Part shown: positions 11,178 through 23,167 of the stretch, in pieces
How the letters are laid out: every line of letters starts with the position of its first letter
Position numbering within the stretch: the first letter of the stretch is position 1
Assembly (NCBI GenBank): GCA_032164295.1
Contig: JAJHTX010000003.1
Location: forward strand, 682,001-746,000
Direction of reading: 5' to 3'
Source: Inonotus obliquus
Lineage: Eukaryota; Basidiomycota; Agaricomycetes; Hymenochaetales; Hymenochaetaceae
DNA length: 64,000 bases
Notes under the pieces: generated by a model
Seen by the model: only the letters and a program-made list of their open reading frames with translations
Database searches by the model: none
What the model was told of the DNA's origin: nothing
Made by a program: the position numbers and the translations under genes

Positions 11178-12695
11178 CCCCAAGAGTCGTGGTGAAGAGA
11201 AATGATGGAATCAATTGTAACTTGAGCGTGTTGTTGGGTAGCAAGTTATCTGACAGATTTGACCCTATAAGAACAGTTGCGTGCGGATGCGTGATACATA
11301 CAAAAATACAGTCAGTAGATTTGCATACGTTTATCACTGAATATGGGAACGAATTCCCGTTGTATGAGCGTAATGTTTGAGTTCAGATGGCAATGGGACG
11401 ACTTCGACGAGCTACTCCGTGCATCGGGCATAGGATGCGAGTCCATCCCGCACCACAGAGGCCTGTAGCAACACGAACTCTTTGCTGGTCGGATAGACCT
11501 TATCAGGGTTTCTCGAACTTCCACACCCGCAGTCCCTAGAACAGTGTACACAAAAAGACTCCCTGTTCTGGCCCGAAGTTATGAAGCGACCGGTCAGCCG
11601 GAACAAGGCTTCGTTCGAGATGCAGTATACTTCTCCTTGTAATTACAGGTATAAAGAACCCAAACTCCCGATTTAATGCCAAGTCGAATAGAATTCTCTT
11701 TTATTAACCAAGATATCATCTCTCGTCCGAGTCTCTACCAGATTGGGGATTTCCGTGTAGTAGCGGCAGCGTACGATTCCGCCTTACGTGTTTTACAGTA
11801 AAGGGCAATGTTTGAAGGGTCTCTTTATATATCGTTGGCATTAATTTTAAATGCCCTGTGAACGGGTGATAAGAGGGCGAGGCAACAATAATATGAAAAA
11901 GGCATCAGGTACCTTCTGCAGCAGCTGTCCTTGGACCAAATTTTGTTGTAAATCAGTAGTTTTGACACCTGACTTTCCAAACGTGAGGGCTTGTTGATGT
12001 CCTTTGGACTAGAAAAGTCGGTATTCACGGGAGGTCTGCCTAGAACACCGTTCAGCATCTCCGATCGGTAGTCGGGCGAACAATGGCCACCTCCAACACT
12101 CGTATTTCGCGCACACCCGCAGGAAAAAGGGAGGCGGATACCGTCGAGTAGGTTGACGATGCAGATACGATTGAGCATGATTAAGCGAATTTCCCGGGAA
12201 CGGATTATTTACAGGGGGTTATTCTTTGTGTTGCTCCCACTACCCCCGGAGAAAACGACGAGACATCGACTTTCACACTGTGCGCTGTGGCAGGGTCGTC
12301 GTACTCCTTGTTGATGCTGCAGCGGATGTGGATGATGGCGACAGATTCAAAGCGCTAGCCTATGCTAGTGAGGGCTTTCCCGTCAACGAAGTACTGGATG
12401 GTGAAGAAAGTGCGGGCGGATAACTTGAAACACCGTTTACTTGCATTCTCGAGTTAGCTCGCGCGACTAGCCATCGACCCAGTCGCAATTCCAACAGCAT
12501 TCCCTCCACGCTGTGGCCATCTTCTTGAATGAGACTGAGACGAAGTGGGATTGCGAGACAGGCGGGGATAGAGACTGGAGGTTTAGGGCTCTTGAGAATA
12601 TTAATTAACACCGAAATTGAGAGTTACATAATCGTGGTTACATAAGCTCAGTAGGCCAGGTCTCTCGTCAAGTCAACTCGTCAACACATGTACAG
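11178..12695. other. Long stretch without a recognised gene
   Basis: A minus-strand open frame of 117 codons at 11825-12178 has a Cys-containing N-terminus and no recognisable domain. No splice-linked neighbours were found. I see no reliable gene here. Confidence 0.35.
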
Positions 12696-12701
12696 GTGAC
12701 A

Positions 12702-12917
12702 ATGTCGGAATCCTCTATCCGCCCTCCCTTACGCATAAGCGTGACGCTCAAGAAAGAAATATCAGACAAGCATGCTAGGAAAACTATCGAGGCGTTTCTG
12801 ATGGACTACCAGAACCGCCCAGGCGGCTCAGATGCAACAATTCGAACCAGGCTCGAGAAGCTGAACGCATCGCTGCGCACAGACAAGGCAGACAGGGAGA
12901 TGGCGAGCAATATGTAG
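12702..12917 (+). CDS. Small basic helical protein, unknown
   Basis: A 71-residue frame beginning MSESSIRPPLRISVTLKKE and ending ADREMASNM. An ATG six bases earlier would add Met-Thr. Composition (Lys/Arg/Glu-rich, no Cys, no hydrophobic segment) and the tidy PPLRISV start suggest a real small soluble protein, perhaps with one amphipathic helix (DKHARKTIEAFLMDYQ). It is short, has no detected intron and was not recognised, so confidence is limited. Confidence 0.4.
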   Translation: MSESSIRPPLRISVTLKKEISDKHARKTIEAFLMDYQNRPGGSDATIRTRLEKLNASLRTDKADREMASNM

Positions 12918-14399
12918 ACATTAGTGAGTGATTTTTCCGCGATCGCCCCACTATTCGCCCGGTAACACCGCCGTCAGACTAGTAACTCGAAAAAAATCGT
13001 TCCCAACCTTTTATATGTCAATCATCTCTTGTCGGATTGAATAATCCAATGAAACCCAGTTCACGAGTACGCTTCCAAATGAAAAATACGGCCCTGAGAA
13101 AACTGCTTCTACCACTACGCAGGGAGCGCTTTGGACTAGGAGCGGTGACTTTTCACCCAGATCATTTCAAGGCAACTTACCAACATTCCCGATTGTCCGA
13201 AACGTATCCCGCAACATCCTAATGATCAAATCTATTTACTGGAGCTTGTATAAGGAAATACCTATGTCACTACTGATGCGAATTGGCCGGCCCTCTGGAA
13301 GTAGGGAATAGCTGTTCGGCAGAGGTACGCAGCTCCAAGATATAGAGGGAGAGCGGTTTTTAGACATCGTATCACTCCTCCACTAGCTGTCCTTACGATT
13401 TCAGAGCATGACCAGGACTCGCACCAGTCTCCTTCTTAGCTGCGCCCACGCTTGGCTCTGGACGATTTTGCCACGTCTCCCATGGTGGATGGTCACAATC
13501 CTAACATCTCCAGAACGACCACGCAAGTCATGGTCTCTCCAGAGGGCCGCCTTACGCAGGTTCGTCCGCTCCTAGCTGAAAGGCATGGAAAACGTGGGTT
13601 ATGAATGGGATTCTTTGATTCATGCTTGTGTTACAGAAATAAGAGATTATTCTCCAGATCGAGGATCGTTACTTCTGCCATGGTGGAAAGCAAATCTTTT
13701 CGTCTGCGCATCCCAGTGACCGCGATACCAATGCGCCACGCGGACTCGTTGAGGTCTGCCCTTCCATCAAAAGGTCCTTCTACCTGGAGTAACGATTGAC
13801 CTCTGTTCCTCCCGAGCCGAGAAAGGGTCATTTCCCTTGATCGATGTGATCTCGGGATACAGCTACCTCGGTAATCGCATGGGTTTCACCCCGTCTTAGA
13901 TAACTCTAATCGGCAGCTCAGCGGGTGGTAATCTTGCACTGGAACTTACGTGCTTCCTCGTGGAGCACAGAGACGATACCAGGTCCTTCCCTTTACGCGA
14001 ATTCCAAACGCTGTACGTCACGTTGTACCGCATGGTATAGACGTACCGCCAACATTCATTGATCATCGGACTCGTTGACTAGGTCCTTCTAGCTCGTGCA
14101 ACAAAAGCAGTCTGCATCTCCTATGGCGCGGTTTGTATAAACCTGAGATGCGTATGCATGCACGCAATCCAAACAGTGGTGAGCTAGTGCTTGTGTTTTG
14201 GGTATCGATCACTGTCGGCGAGGATGGATCTGGCTGGCCTGTTGTCATCTGAACTCATGATTACGAGGTTTACATCCACGTATTCAATCCCATTGTCATG
14301 CACCCCTTACTTGTAAAATAAAACTGAATTTGGATCGAACCTGCCGCATGAGTTACTCAATGAATCCAGAAGAGCGGAGATTACATCAATCCATTAAAC
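12918..14399. other. Degenerate region around a hydrolase relic
   Basis: Short frames on both strands, none coherent apart from the relic at 13900-14040. A frame around 14105-14250 (plus strand, LLWRGLYKPEM to WPVV) might be another decayed exon but has no identified partner. Confidence 0.3.
13900..14040 (+). pseudogene. Alpha/beta-hydrolase fragment (GxSAGG motif)
   Basis: The segment reads ITLIGSSAGGNLALELTCFLVEHRD and then runs to a stop. GSSAGGN with following hydrophobic helix residues resembles the nucleophile elbow of hormone-sensitive-lipase-type hydrolases (usual GDSAGGN; here Asp is Ser). No catalytic Asp or His region and no start were found nearby, and a stop lies a few codons upstream. 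Most simply a remnant, not a functional gene. Confidence 0.4.
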
Positions 14400-14790
14400 T
14401 CCATGATGAGAGCGTTATCCATCGATTCTTCATTTCGTCCTCCGAATGTCCATACTTTCCAAATCATTCAATGGCCCTCTTCACCGTTGCATCATCTTTA
14501 TCGAGAGGAACCTCCTTGAAGTCGAATAATGTCTCGCCCTCAGTAAGGTCGTGGCACATGAGGACAAGGATCACACATCGGCGGTTCATATCATCCTTAT
14601 CGCTGTCCATTCCGTCAGGCAAGTGAACTGGCCAGGTCAGGTAACCAATTCTGTCGCGTGTGCGTTTGAGACCGATTAAAGCACCCGCTTGATTGGGAGT
14701 GGTGATTTCGTGAGTGATATTGTCCTTCACCGCGATTTTATGCGCAAATTCCAGCAGCTGGGCCTTCGTGAATATGACTCCACTAACTTT
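14395..14790 (-). pseudogene. Small acidic protein family, copy 2, interrupted
   Basis: Minus-strand paralogue of the gene at 10676. Aligned blocks are GVIFTKAQLLEFAHKIA, RIGYLTWPVHLPDGMDSDKDD, LFDFKEVPLDKDDATVKRAIE, a TGA stop, then FGKYGHSEDEM and RWITLSSWS in the same frame. Copy 1 has AIAWFGKYG at the stop, so TGG has become TGA at about 14464-14466. The first exon was not identified. The two copies are in inverted orientation about 3.5 kb apart. The truncated product could still be made, but loss of the conserved C-terminus suggests a pseudogene. Confidence 0.6.
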
Positions 14791-14799
14791 ACGTCTCTG

Positions 14800-15629
14800 G
14801 CGGGTGGAGCATTAGGTGTTTGTCCAAACGGAGAAAGTTGTAACCTCTTACAGACAGCTCGGAGAGTCTCGAAAAAGATGACCGCGGTAGATATTGTACA
14901 ACTGTTCACCAATATCTAGGATTGCAGCACGGAGTCGGCATCTGCCGCTCCACTTTAGTCTCCTATCATTGAACAACCACGCGCAATTTGATTCGTACGA
15001 GTCTCATATACAAGCGCACGATTGTGAGGGTGAATGGTGTTGGCAGCTGCGACCATCGCGTCGCGAGGTGACCCACGAGTCCGCTCGCAACATGTCGGCA
15101 TCTTGATACTATGTTGGAGGAAGAAACTGTTTTGTCTGGGTAATGGTGCGTGATTGCCTGTGATTGCTGGTTGATTAATCACAATGACATGTTAAATGTA
15201 GCAGGGAAATGACTGAATCGATGATTGTTTTCCAGGACGCCTCACGAGAATATCGTCTCCGGCTCTCCTCTACGTTTTTCCTATTCTTCAAAGAGTCGTA
15301 ACGGCGCTGTCAGGACCGCATTTCATCGCTGTACTCTGATGCTCTTGACCTATTCCGATCCTTACGAAGAAGCGACCTAGTTGATTGGTCCAGAGATTGA
15401 TGTTGTCTACTTTTCCTACCCCTACCACGCGCAGCCATGATGCGCGTTGGCCTCCGAGGCAGTCGGATGGAAGTGGGTCGGTGGGCAGTGGTCAACAAGA
15501 TCCGAGGTCATCTGAGATGGATGATGGGTAGCAGTTAGTGATGCGGACAAGTTGGTTGAGGACTCGCGGGTCACCCAAATCCACGAAGGCCCACCTCTCG
15601 CATGAAATGAAAGAAGAACACCACTCTCG
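14800..15629. repeat. Dispersed repeat shared with 26.7-27.35 kb
   Basis: No intact gene. From about 15040 the sequence is a diverged copy of about 26860-27350: shared blocks include cgcgaggtgacccac/cgcgagacaacccgc, gtaatggtgcg and gatccgaggtcatctgagatgg, continuing into actcgcgggtcacccaaatc. A shorter third copy of the middle block lies at about 35270-35380. It forms the left shoulder of the repeat array. Confidence 0.55.
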
Positions 15630-16458
15630 AAATCATAGGGCCTAATCAAGCGACTAGCATCATCAACTTCGCATCACCGATGGAATTGGGTACCCGCTCC
15701 GGTCTTTGTACTCGCCTGACGGAATGGATAGCGATACGAATGATGCGAACAGCCGTCGCTCATCCTACACGGCGCACCGCAGCATCCTCATCACCTGAAT
15801 CGATCCTCCTACTTTCGCTATCCCATTGGCAGACCCTTCCATCATTATAGCAAGACACAATGGGTTTGCCATCTGGTGACGATGCGACCTGAAACAAGAT
15901 CCCCACCGACGGCAATGTCTCTCCGTATGTCTGTCCAACTCGATATTTCTCTTTGACACCGAGCATACGACCGTATTTCCGTATACGCCTGTCGCATACC
16001 TGTAACACACCGGGGAATGCAGAACATGGTGTCGTAATGTACGACCTATAAACCGCAATTAATATTGTCTTTATGCCCACATACGTACGATGCGGAACCT
16101 ACTTGAAGAGAAGGACCTTTTCTGATATACTGGATCACCAGCATGGCGCAATCACTTGATGGTTATTATTACATTATTACAACACTCGCGCTAAACGATT
16201 TGGAATTGTTCGCAGCTAATACAATGCAGTATCTATTATGATATCACCATCTGTATACATGCTGTACGATCACGCATCTTCCGGGGTTGGGTTAAACACG
16301 GTGTATTCGATCTGTTACCTTGTTATCATCAGTGTCAGTCAAGTCGTATTTCTATACGTCGGGGAGCTTACTGTTCACTTTAGCCCCCCTCCAGTTCTCT
16401 CTCTGTTCTTCTTTTGAATCTGAGGGCGTGCGCAAACCCTATGCTACAATTCAGCGAC
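15630..16458. repeat. Array intergenic unit A
   Basis: Composite unit upstream of DUF6534 copy A. At about 15640-15780 (+) it holds a decayed piece of the small acidic gene (YSPDGMDSDTNDANSRRS frame). At 15800-15960 (-) it holds a WD40 fragment, ASSPDGKPIVSCYNDGRVCQ followed by WDSES. From about 15960 to 16105 it resembles the right end of the hAT element at 30270-30946 (tacgtacgatgcggaacctac). The last about 350 bp is the likely promoter of copy A and recurs before every copy. Confidence 0.6.
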
Positions 16459-17907
16459 ATGGCCCTTTCAAGCACCAGTAGTGTTCCTGCATCTCAACTA
16501 GATAGAACGGTGGGTTTTACTGAAATTCTAAGTCGTGACGTTACCTTACTTTCAAGTTCAGTTCGGATGTTGGTTCATTGCGATCATGTATGTTATCAAT
16601 ACTCCACGTCGCGACAGTCGCCTCTAATTAGCCATACAACGTCTAGCTTCTCCTCGGCGTAGGTCACAACCTTTTGTGCTGAGATTTACCTGTTCTGAAT
16701 TCCTTCCAGCTTCTGGGGAATCGGCTGCCTCCAGTTGTATCTGTACTACGAGGTTTGTCGGATCAGTATCGGAGACATTACACGAAGGTTATGATAACTC
16801 CTGTCACTAGAAATACTGGAGGAGTGACCGGACCTGGTTGAAGGTGTACCTTTTTCTGATATGGGTGCTTGACACAGTACAGCAAGTCCTTCTATCGCAT
16901 TCCACTTACGTGTACTTTGTGAGGGGGATCGGCGATCACACGTTGCTAGCTCTCATTTCAAAGTGAGCGCTTATTCAGAAAAAAATATGGCGACTGACAA
17001 ATCCTTTGCAGAACTACATCGTGGAATACGATTCTCATACCCATCATCAATACAATGGTGCAAATCATTTTTGTCCGTCGCACCTGGTACAGTGAGGCCC
17101 CAAAGTCATTTATTAGAACAGATCAACTTAGATTAATTTCAGTTAGCAGCAAAAACACCATCTTGACTGGACTTCTGCTCCTTCCTGTCTTGGGACAGTT
17201 TGCAATCGGCTTGGCCTATAGTATCGAGGTATCTGGACTTCACGAACTAGCGCAACTATCCGGAATCGTCCACTTGGAGCTTGCAGCAAATTGCATGGTA
17301 GCGTTCACAGATACGGTTCTTGCATTCACGATAATGTTTCTGCTCTGGAAGAGTCGTTCTGGAGTAAAGCGGACAGACTCTGTCATACATAGACTCATCA
17401 TGTACACAGTCGGTTCTGGTCTGGTGACTACTCTATGGGCACTCGTGGCACTGATCGGGGCCATCACGGCATCTGGTTCCTTCGTGTACGTCCTGGCTGG
17501 TTTTACTGTTGCTAAAGGTGAGTTCTTTCCTTCACTTTAGCGTGGATTATTATTAGAATCACTGATATTATTCTCCAGTGTATTTCAACTGCGTGCTTGC
17601 TTCGTTCGTAATTGGCATGTTGCTTCATCATTCAAATTCTGACATGCGCTTATAGCTTAAATGTTCGATCAAGCCTTCGCGGAGCCCTAGACAAGGAATC
17701 AGGCAGATCGAGTATCCGTCTAGAAACCCTCCACTTTGCGTCTGACGCCGCGAATGAGGTATGTCCTCTCCTCATCCGTCCGCAAAGATCTGACAGTCAC
17801 TGAATCAGGCTCCAATCCATAAGCGCTTTGAATGCCGTTCTAGCGTTGATTTCGAAGGTGGAAGCGATGAACGACAAATCTGGGGTGACTCCTCCACGGC
17901 GGTGTAG
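16459..17907 (+). CDS. DUF6534-type seven-helix membrane protein, copy A
   Basis: Basidiomycete-type multi-pass protein of the DUF6533/DUF6534 kind, function unknown. Ten exons join in frame to 321 residues: 16459-16509, 16562-16587, 16647-16658, 16710-16752, 16811-16962, 17012-17091, 17143-17517, 17579-17603, 17656-17758 and 17809-17907. Landmarks: MALSSTSSVPASQLDRT, FGCWFIAII, LQLYLYYE, KYWRSDRTWLKVYLFLIWVLDTVQ, QIIFVRRTWY, a long exon with FTDTVLAFTIMFLLWKSRSGVKRTDS, VYFNCVLAS, LNVRSSLRG and a hydrophilic tail WGDSSTAV. Exon 3 is only 12 nt. No disruption is seen, so the copy looks functional. The cytoplasmic C-tail and helix-rich core suggest a receptor-like topology; that is an inference. 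Confidence 0.82.
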
Positions 17908-18279
17908 ACCGATCACGACCACCTGTCTCAATCTACCGGCAACTTGACGGAAGATCCCTGGAGTCGATAAATTAAGACTTGATCAATGACTTGGTCGGTC
18001 GAGTTCAGATTGATGAACACGGCACCCGCTGACTACTTGATCTCCTTGTACGAGATCCCATCCCACACTTTGTTCGGACGTTCTAAATACGTTCTCATAG
18101 TTGTGTCTTTTTGTTCATCTTGTGGTTGCTGCTTGTAAACGAGGTTCATAATCATTATTCGTTGGTAGAACCGGTCGGGAGGAACGATTATGTGCGAACG
18201 TATTGAGACAGAGAACCCAAATTCAAAACGGTCCACCAGACCGACAGCCTGGGCAGTACCGTCGGTTCTAGTCTTCACG
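17908..18279. repeat. Downstream repeat, type 1 (after copy A)
   Basis: Begins with a block cgatcacgaccacctgtctcaatctaccgg shared after copies B and C. On the minus strand about 18033-18287 an open segment (QRIMIMNLVYKQ core) recurs at 20387-20690 and 23968-24183. It resembles coding DNA by its conservation between copies but matches no family I know. Confidence 0.5.
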
Positions 18280-18888
18280 TACTGCACCCTTGGTTCGATG
18301 GTGCCGGGCCGGTCATCCTACACGAGAATAGGTTTGCATCTGATGGGGATGCGACCTGAACCAATATCCCCACCGACGGCAATGTCTCTCCATCTGTCTG
18401 TCCAACTCGCTATCCCTCTTTGACACCGATCATACGACCGTATTGCCGTATACACCCGTAACCCACCTGGGAATGAAGAACATGGTGTCGTTTAATACTA
18501 CCTATGAACCTTGTCGTTATGCCCGTATACGTACGATGCGGAAAAGAGAGGGACCTTCGCCGATATACTAGATCACCAGCATGGCGTCACACTTAACAGT
18601 TATTATTACAACACTGGTGCTAAACGATCAGGAATTGTTCGCAGGTGATACGATGCAGTATCTATCATGATATCACCATCTGAACACATGCTGTACGATC
18701 ATACATCTTCTGGGGTTGGTTTAATCATGGTGCATGCGATCTGTTACCTTGTTATCATCAGTGTCAGTCAAGTCATATTTCTATACGTCGGGGAGCTTAC
18801 TGGTTGCTTTAGATCTCTTCTAGTTCTCTCTCTGTTCTTGCTCTGAATCTGAAGGCGTACGCTCAGCCTGTGATCATAATCTAGCGAC
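18280..18888. repeat. Array intergenic unit B (shortened)
   Basis: Matches unit A from the WD40 fragment onward (ggtttgcatctgatggggatgcgacc), includes the hAT-end-like segment near 18440-18545 and the common promoter block. The piece of the small acidic gene found in units A, C, C2 and D is absent. Confidence 0.55.
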
Positions 18889-20361
18889 ATGGCAATTTCG
18901 GGAAATATTTCTACATCGCAACTTGATAGCACGGTGAGCATTATTGTCATTTTCCAGTCATGACATTGCCTCAACCGCAACTTCAGTTTGGATGTTTGTT
19001 CATTGCGGTCATGTATGTTATCAATACTCCGCGTCGCGACAGTCGCCTCTAATTGGCCATACTAATTATAGCTTCACTTCGACGTAGGTCACGAATCTTT
19101 GTATCGAGATTCACTTGTACTGACGTCCTTCCAGCTTGTGGGGAATTGGATGCCTCCAGTTGTATTTGTACTACGAGGTTTGTCGGATCAGTATCGGAGA
19201 CATAACACGAAGGTTATGACACTGGCCTATGACTAGAAATACTGGAAGAGTGACCGGACCTGGTTCAAGGTGTACCTGTTTCTGATATGGGTACTTGACA
19301 CCGTAGAGCAGATACTTATATCTCATGACAACTACGTGTACTTTGTGAGGGGGATCGGTGATCAGACGTTGCTAGCCGTCGTTCCAAAGTGAGCAGTTAT
19401 TCGGAAAATGGAATACGGATGAATACTGACGAATCCTTTGCAGAACTTCATCATTTGCAATCCTCGTACTAATTGTTGATGCAATGGTTCAAGTCATTTT
19501 TGTCCGTCGCGTTTGGTACAGTGAGGACCCAAAGTAATTTATCTAGAATATATTAACTTATATTAATTTCAGTTAGCAACAAAAATACTATTTGGACTGG
19601 ATTTCTGTTCCTTGCGGTCTTGGGACAGTTTGCAGTCGGTTTGGCCTATTGCATCGAGGTATCTGGGTTTGTCAAAATGGCGCAGCTATCCGGAACCGTC
19701 CACTTGGAGATTGCGCTGAACTGCACGACGGTATTCACAGATGCAATTCTTGCATTCACGATAATGTTTCTACTCTGGAAACGTCGTTCTGGAATAGAGC
19801 GGTCAGATTCTATCATGTATAGACTTATCATGTACACAGTCGGCACTGGATTGGTGACTGTGCTATTGGCACTCGTGGCGCTAATCGGGGCCATCGCAGC
19901 ATCTGATTCCTTCGTGTACATCCTGGCTGATTTTGTTATTCCCAAACGTGGGCGATTTCTTTCACTTCTGGAAGATTGTTGTAATATCACTGACATCTCC
20001 TCCAGTATATTTCAACTGCGTGCTTGCTTCGTTCGTGATTGGCATGTTGCTTCATCATTCAAATTCTGACATGCGCTTATAGCTTAAACGCTCGATCAAG
20101 TCTTCAAGGAACCTCATACGAGGGGGCGGGCGGATTGAGTATCCATCTTGGACGCCTCCCATCCACTTCAGCTGGAAGCTCGAACGTTGCATCGGACGCC
20201 TCGAATAAGGTACATATCCTCCTCATATGTCCACTCAAAGACCTTACAGCCATTGCGTCAAGGTTCCCACACATAGGCGTGTCGAATTCCATTCTACCAT
20301 TGATATCGAAGGCGGAGGCGAGAAACGACAGGCTTGGGGTGACTCCTCCACAGCGGTGTAG
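18889..20361 (+). CDS. DUF6534-type membrane protein, copy B
   Basis: Same ten-exon plan as copy A. Start MAISGNISTSQLDST; microexon 19072-19083; KYWKSDRTWFKVYLFLIWV; the long exon has VGLAYCIEVSGFVKMAQLSG and FTDAILAFTIMFLLWKRRSG; then LYFNCVLAS, LNARSSLQGTSYEGAG and a tail starting VPTHRRVEFHSTIDIEGGG and ending WGDSSTAV with stop at 20359-20361. No in-frame stop was found after splicing, and all donors are GT. The Ser-rich linker SAGSSNVASDASNK is longer than in copy A and is shared with copy D, so B and D look closest in the tail. Likely functional. Confidence 0.8.
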
Positions 20362-20879
20362 ACCGATCACGACCACTTGTCTCAATCTACCGGCAACTTG
20401 ACGGAACATTCCCTGGAGTCGATAAATTAAGACTTGATAAATGACTTGGTCGGTCGAGTTCAGATTGATGAACACGGCACCCGCTGACTACTTGATCTCC
20501 TTGTACGAGATCCCATCCCACACTGGCTTCGGACGTTCTATAAAATGTTCTCATAGCTGTGTCCTTCTTGTGCTTGTAAACGAGGCTCATAATCATTATT
20601 CGTTGGTAGAACCAGCCGAGGGGAACGATTATGTATGGACGTATTGACAGAGGATCCAAATTCAAAACGGACCACCAGACCGGTAGTCCATCAGGAGTGT
20701 CTCGGCGTCTTGATACTCGTCGCAAGGGAGGGTGGATAGAGGACTTCACTGGCACTCGTCTTGACTCGCGAGAAGTGATGCAATGTGATCTTATGTGGTG
20801 AAGTTTTCTCATGCACAGCTCTTAGAATAGTCCGGGTATTGCCGTGATAAATGTTAGTAAGTGGACTACTACTAGGAGA
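20362..20879. repeat. Downstream repeat, type 1 (after copy B)
   Basis: Homologous to 17908-18279 and 23168-24230. The minus strand carries the longest open version of the unknown segment (DGLPVWWSVLNLDPLSIRPY, QRIMIMSLVYK), spanning about 20387-20812. It could be the relic of a gene that once sat between array members. Confidence 0.5.
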
Positions 20880-21728
20880 AGAACACCACTCGCGAAATCA
20901 TAGGACCTAATCAAGCGAGTAGCATCATCAACTGACTCCGCACAGTGACAGATGGCTTAGGGTACCCATGTACTCGCCTGAAGGAATGGATAGCGATACG
21001 GATGGTGTGAGCCGCCGTAGCTCAGCCTGACAGCCTTAGTCCTCACGTACCGCAACCCTAGTCGGGATGAGACGTTGTTCGAGTTCAATGGCGCCGGGCC
21101 GATCATCATACACGACGCGAATAGGTTTGCATCTGATGAGGATGCGACCTGAAACAAGATTCCCATCGTCGGTAATGACTATTTTCCGACTGTCTAACTC
21201 GCTATCCCTCTTTGGCACAGAGAGTACGACCGTATTGCCGTATATGTCTGTTGCATACCCGTAACTCAACTCGGAATGAAGACCATGGTGCAATAAAGTA
21301 CGACCCATAGGCAGCAATGAATCCTGTCTTCATAACCGTATACGTACGCTGCGGAACTTTACTGATGGGGGTTGAAGAGAAGGACCTTCGCTGATACAGT
21401 AGATCACCATTGGATGTCATATCACACGATCTGGAATTGTTCGCAGTTAATACGAGGGAGGTGCTAAGATGACCGTGATATCACCATCTCAAAACATGCG
21501 AAGCGTTCATATTGTATCTTCCGGAGTTGGATACTCACCGTCGCGGTACCATGACCATGGCGCATACGATCAGAAGGCTCGCGTTACATTGTCATAATCG
21601 ATGCCAGTCAGTTATATTTCTATGCGTCGTAAATCTTACTACTCACTTTAGACCCCCTCTAGTCCTCTCTCGATTCTTGTTCTGAATCTCAAGGCGTGCG
21701 CTCAGCCTTGTGATTACAATTCAGCGAC
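20880..21728. repeat. Array intergenic unit C
   Basis: Full composite unit: small-gene fragment (20880-21015), antisense WD40 relic, hAT-end-like block ending tacgtacgctgcggaac near 21350, then the promoter block. 20881-21430 is nearly identical to 24686-25252, much closer than other pairs of units, so one is a recent duplicate of the other. Confidence 0.65.
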
Positions 21729-23167
21729 ATGGAAAATTCGGGCAATGTTTCCGCATCACAACTGGATAGCACGGTGGGTATTATTGGCAGTTTCCAGTCA
21801 TGACGATGCCTTAACCCCAACTTCAGTTTGGATGTTTGTTCATTGCGGTCATGTATGTCATCAATATTCCACGTCGCGACAGTCTCCTGTATTTAGCCAT
21901 ACAACTTCCAGCTTCTCTTCGGCGTAGGTCACTAATCTTTGTGTTAAGATTCACCTGTGCTAACTTCCTTCCAGCTTATGGGGAATTGGCTGCCTCCAGT
22001 TGTATCTGTACTACGAGGTATGTCAAATAGGTATCGGTGACATATCACGAAGGTTATGACACTCCTATGACTAGAAATATTGGAAGAGTGACCAGACCTG
22101 GTTCAAGGCCTATCTCTTTCTGATATGGGTACTTGACGCAGTACAGCAAGCCCTTCTATCGTATTCCAGTTACGTGTACCTTGTGAGGGGGATCGGCGAT
22201 CAGACGTTGTTGACCCTCATTCCAAGGTGAGCAATTCTTAATAAAGCATGAATACCATTAGATCCTTTGCAGATCTTTCACTTCTAATGCTATTATGATA
22301 CCATTCATCGTTGCAATGGTGCAAGTCATTTTTGTCCGTCGCGCTTGGTATAGTAAGTACCCAAAGTCATTTTTCTAGATAAGATTGATTACACTATTTC
22401 AGTTAGCAACAAAAACACCATCTTGACTGGACTTCTGCTCCTCGCTGTCTTGGGACAGTTTGCAATCACGTTCGCCTATTGTATCGAGATATTTGGGTTG
22501 ACCGAGTTGACACAGCTAACCGCAATCGCCCATGTGGAGCTTGCAGTAAATTGCGCTGCAGCATTCACAGATACGGTTCTCGCATCCACGATAATATTCC
22601 TGCTCTGGAAGAGTCGTTCTGGAATGAAGCGGTCGGACTCTATCATAAGAAGGCTTGTCACGTACACAGTCGGCTCTAGCATGGTGATTACACTATGGGC
22701 ACTCGTGGCACTAATCGGGGCCATCACGGCATCTGATTCCTTCGTGTACATCCTGGCCGATTTTGTTGTTCCTAAAGGTGAGTTCTTTCCTTGACTTCTG
22801 GGTGGATTGTTATTAGAATCACTGATATTATTCTCCAGTATATCTCAACTGCGCTCTTGCTTCGTTCGTGATTAGAATGTTGCTTCATCATTCAAATTCT
22901 GACATGCGCTTATAGCTTAAATGCTCGATCAAGCCTTCGCGGAGCCCTAGACAAGGAATCAGGTGGATTGAGTATCCGTCTAGAAACCCTCCATTTTGCG
23001 TCTGACGCCGCGAATGAGGTATGTCCTCTCCTCATCCGTCCGCAAAGATCTGACAGTCACTGAATCAGGCTCCAATCCGAAAGCGTGTCGAATGCCGTTC
23101 TAGCGTTGATGTCGAAGGTGGAAGCGATGAACGACAAATTTGGGGTGACTCCTCCACGGCGGTGTAG
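21729..23167 (+). CDS. DUF6534-type membrane protein, copy C
   Basis: Ten-exon copy with start MENSGNVSASQLDST, microexon 21912-21923, KYWKSDQTWFKAYLFLIWVL, a long exon with LGQFAITFAYCIEIFGLTE and FTDTVLASTIIFLLWKSRSGMKRSDS, then VYLNCALAS, LNARSSLRGALDKESGG and a tail ending RQIWGDSSTAV at 23165-23167. The last two exons are almost identical to copy A (shared LETLHFASDAANE), while the middle is more diverged, which fits gene conversion or unequal crossing-over between array members. No disruption found. Confidence 0.82.
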
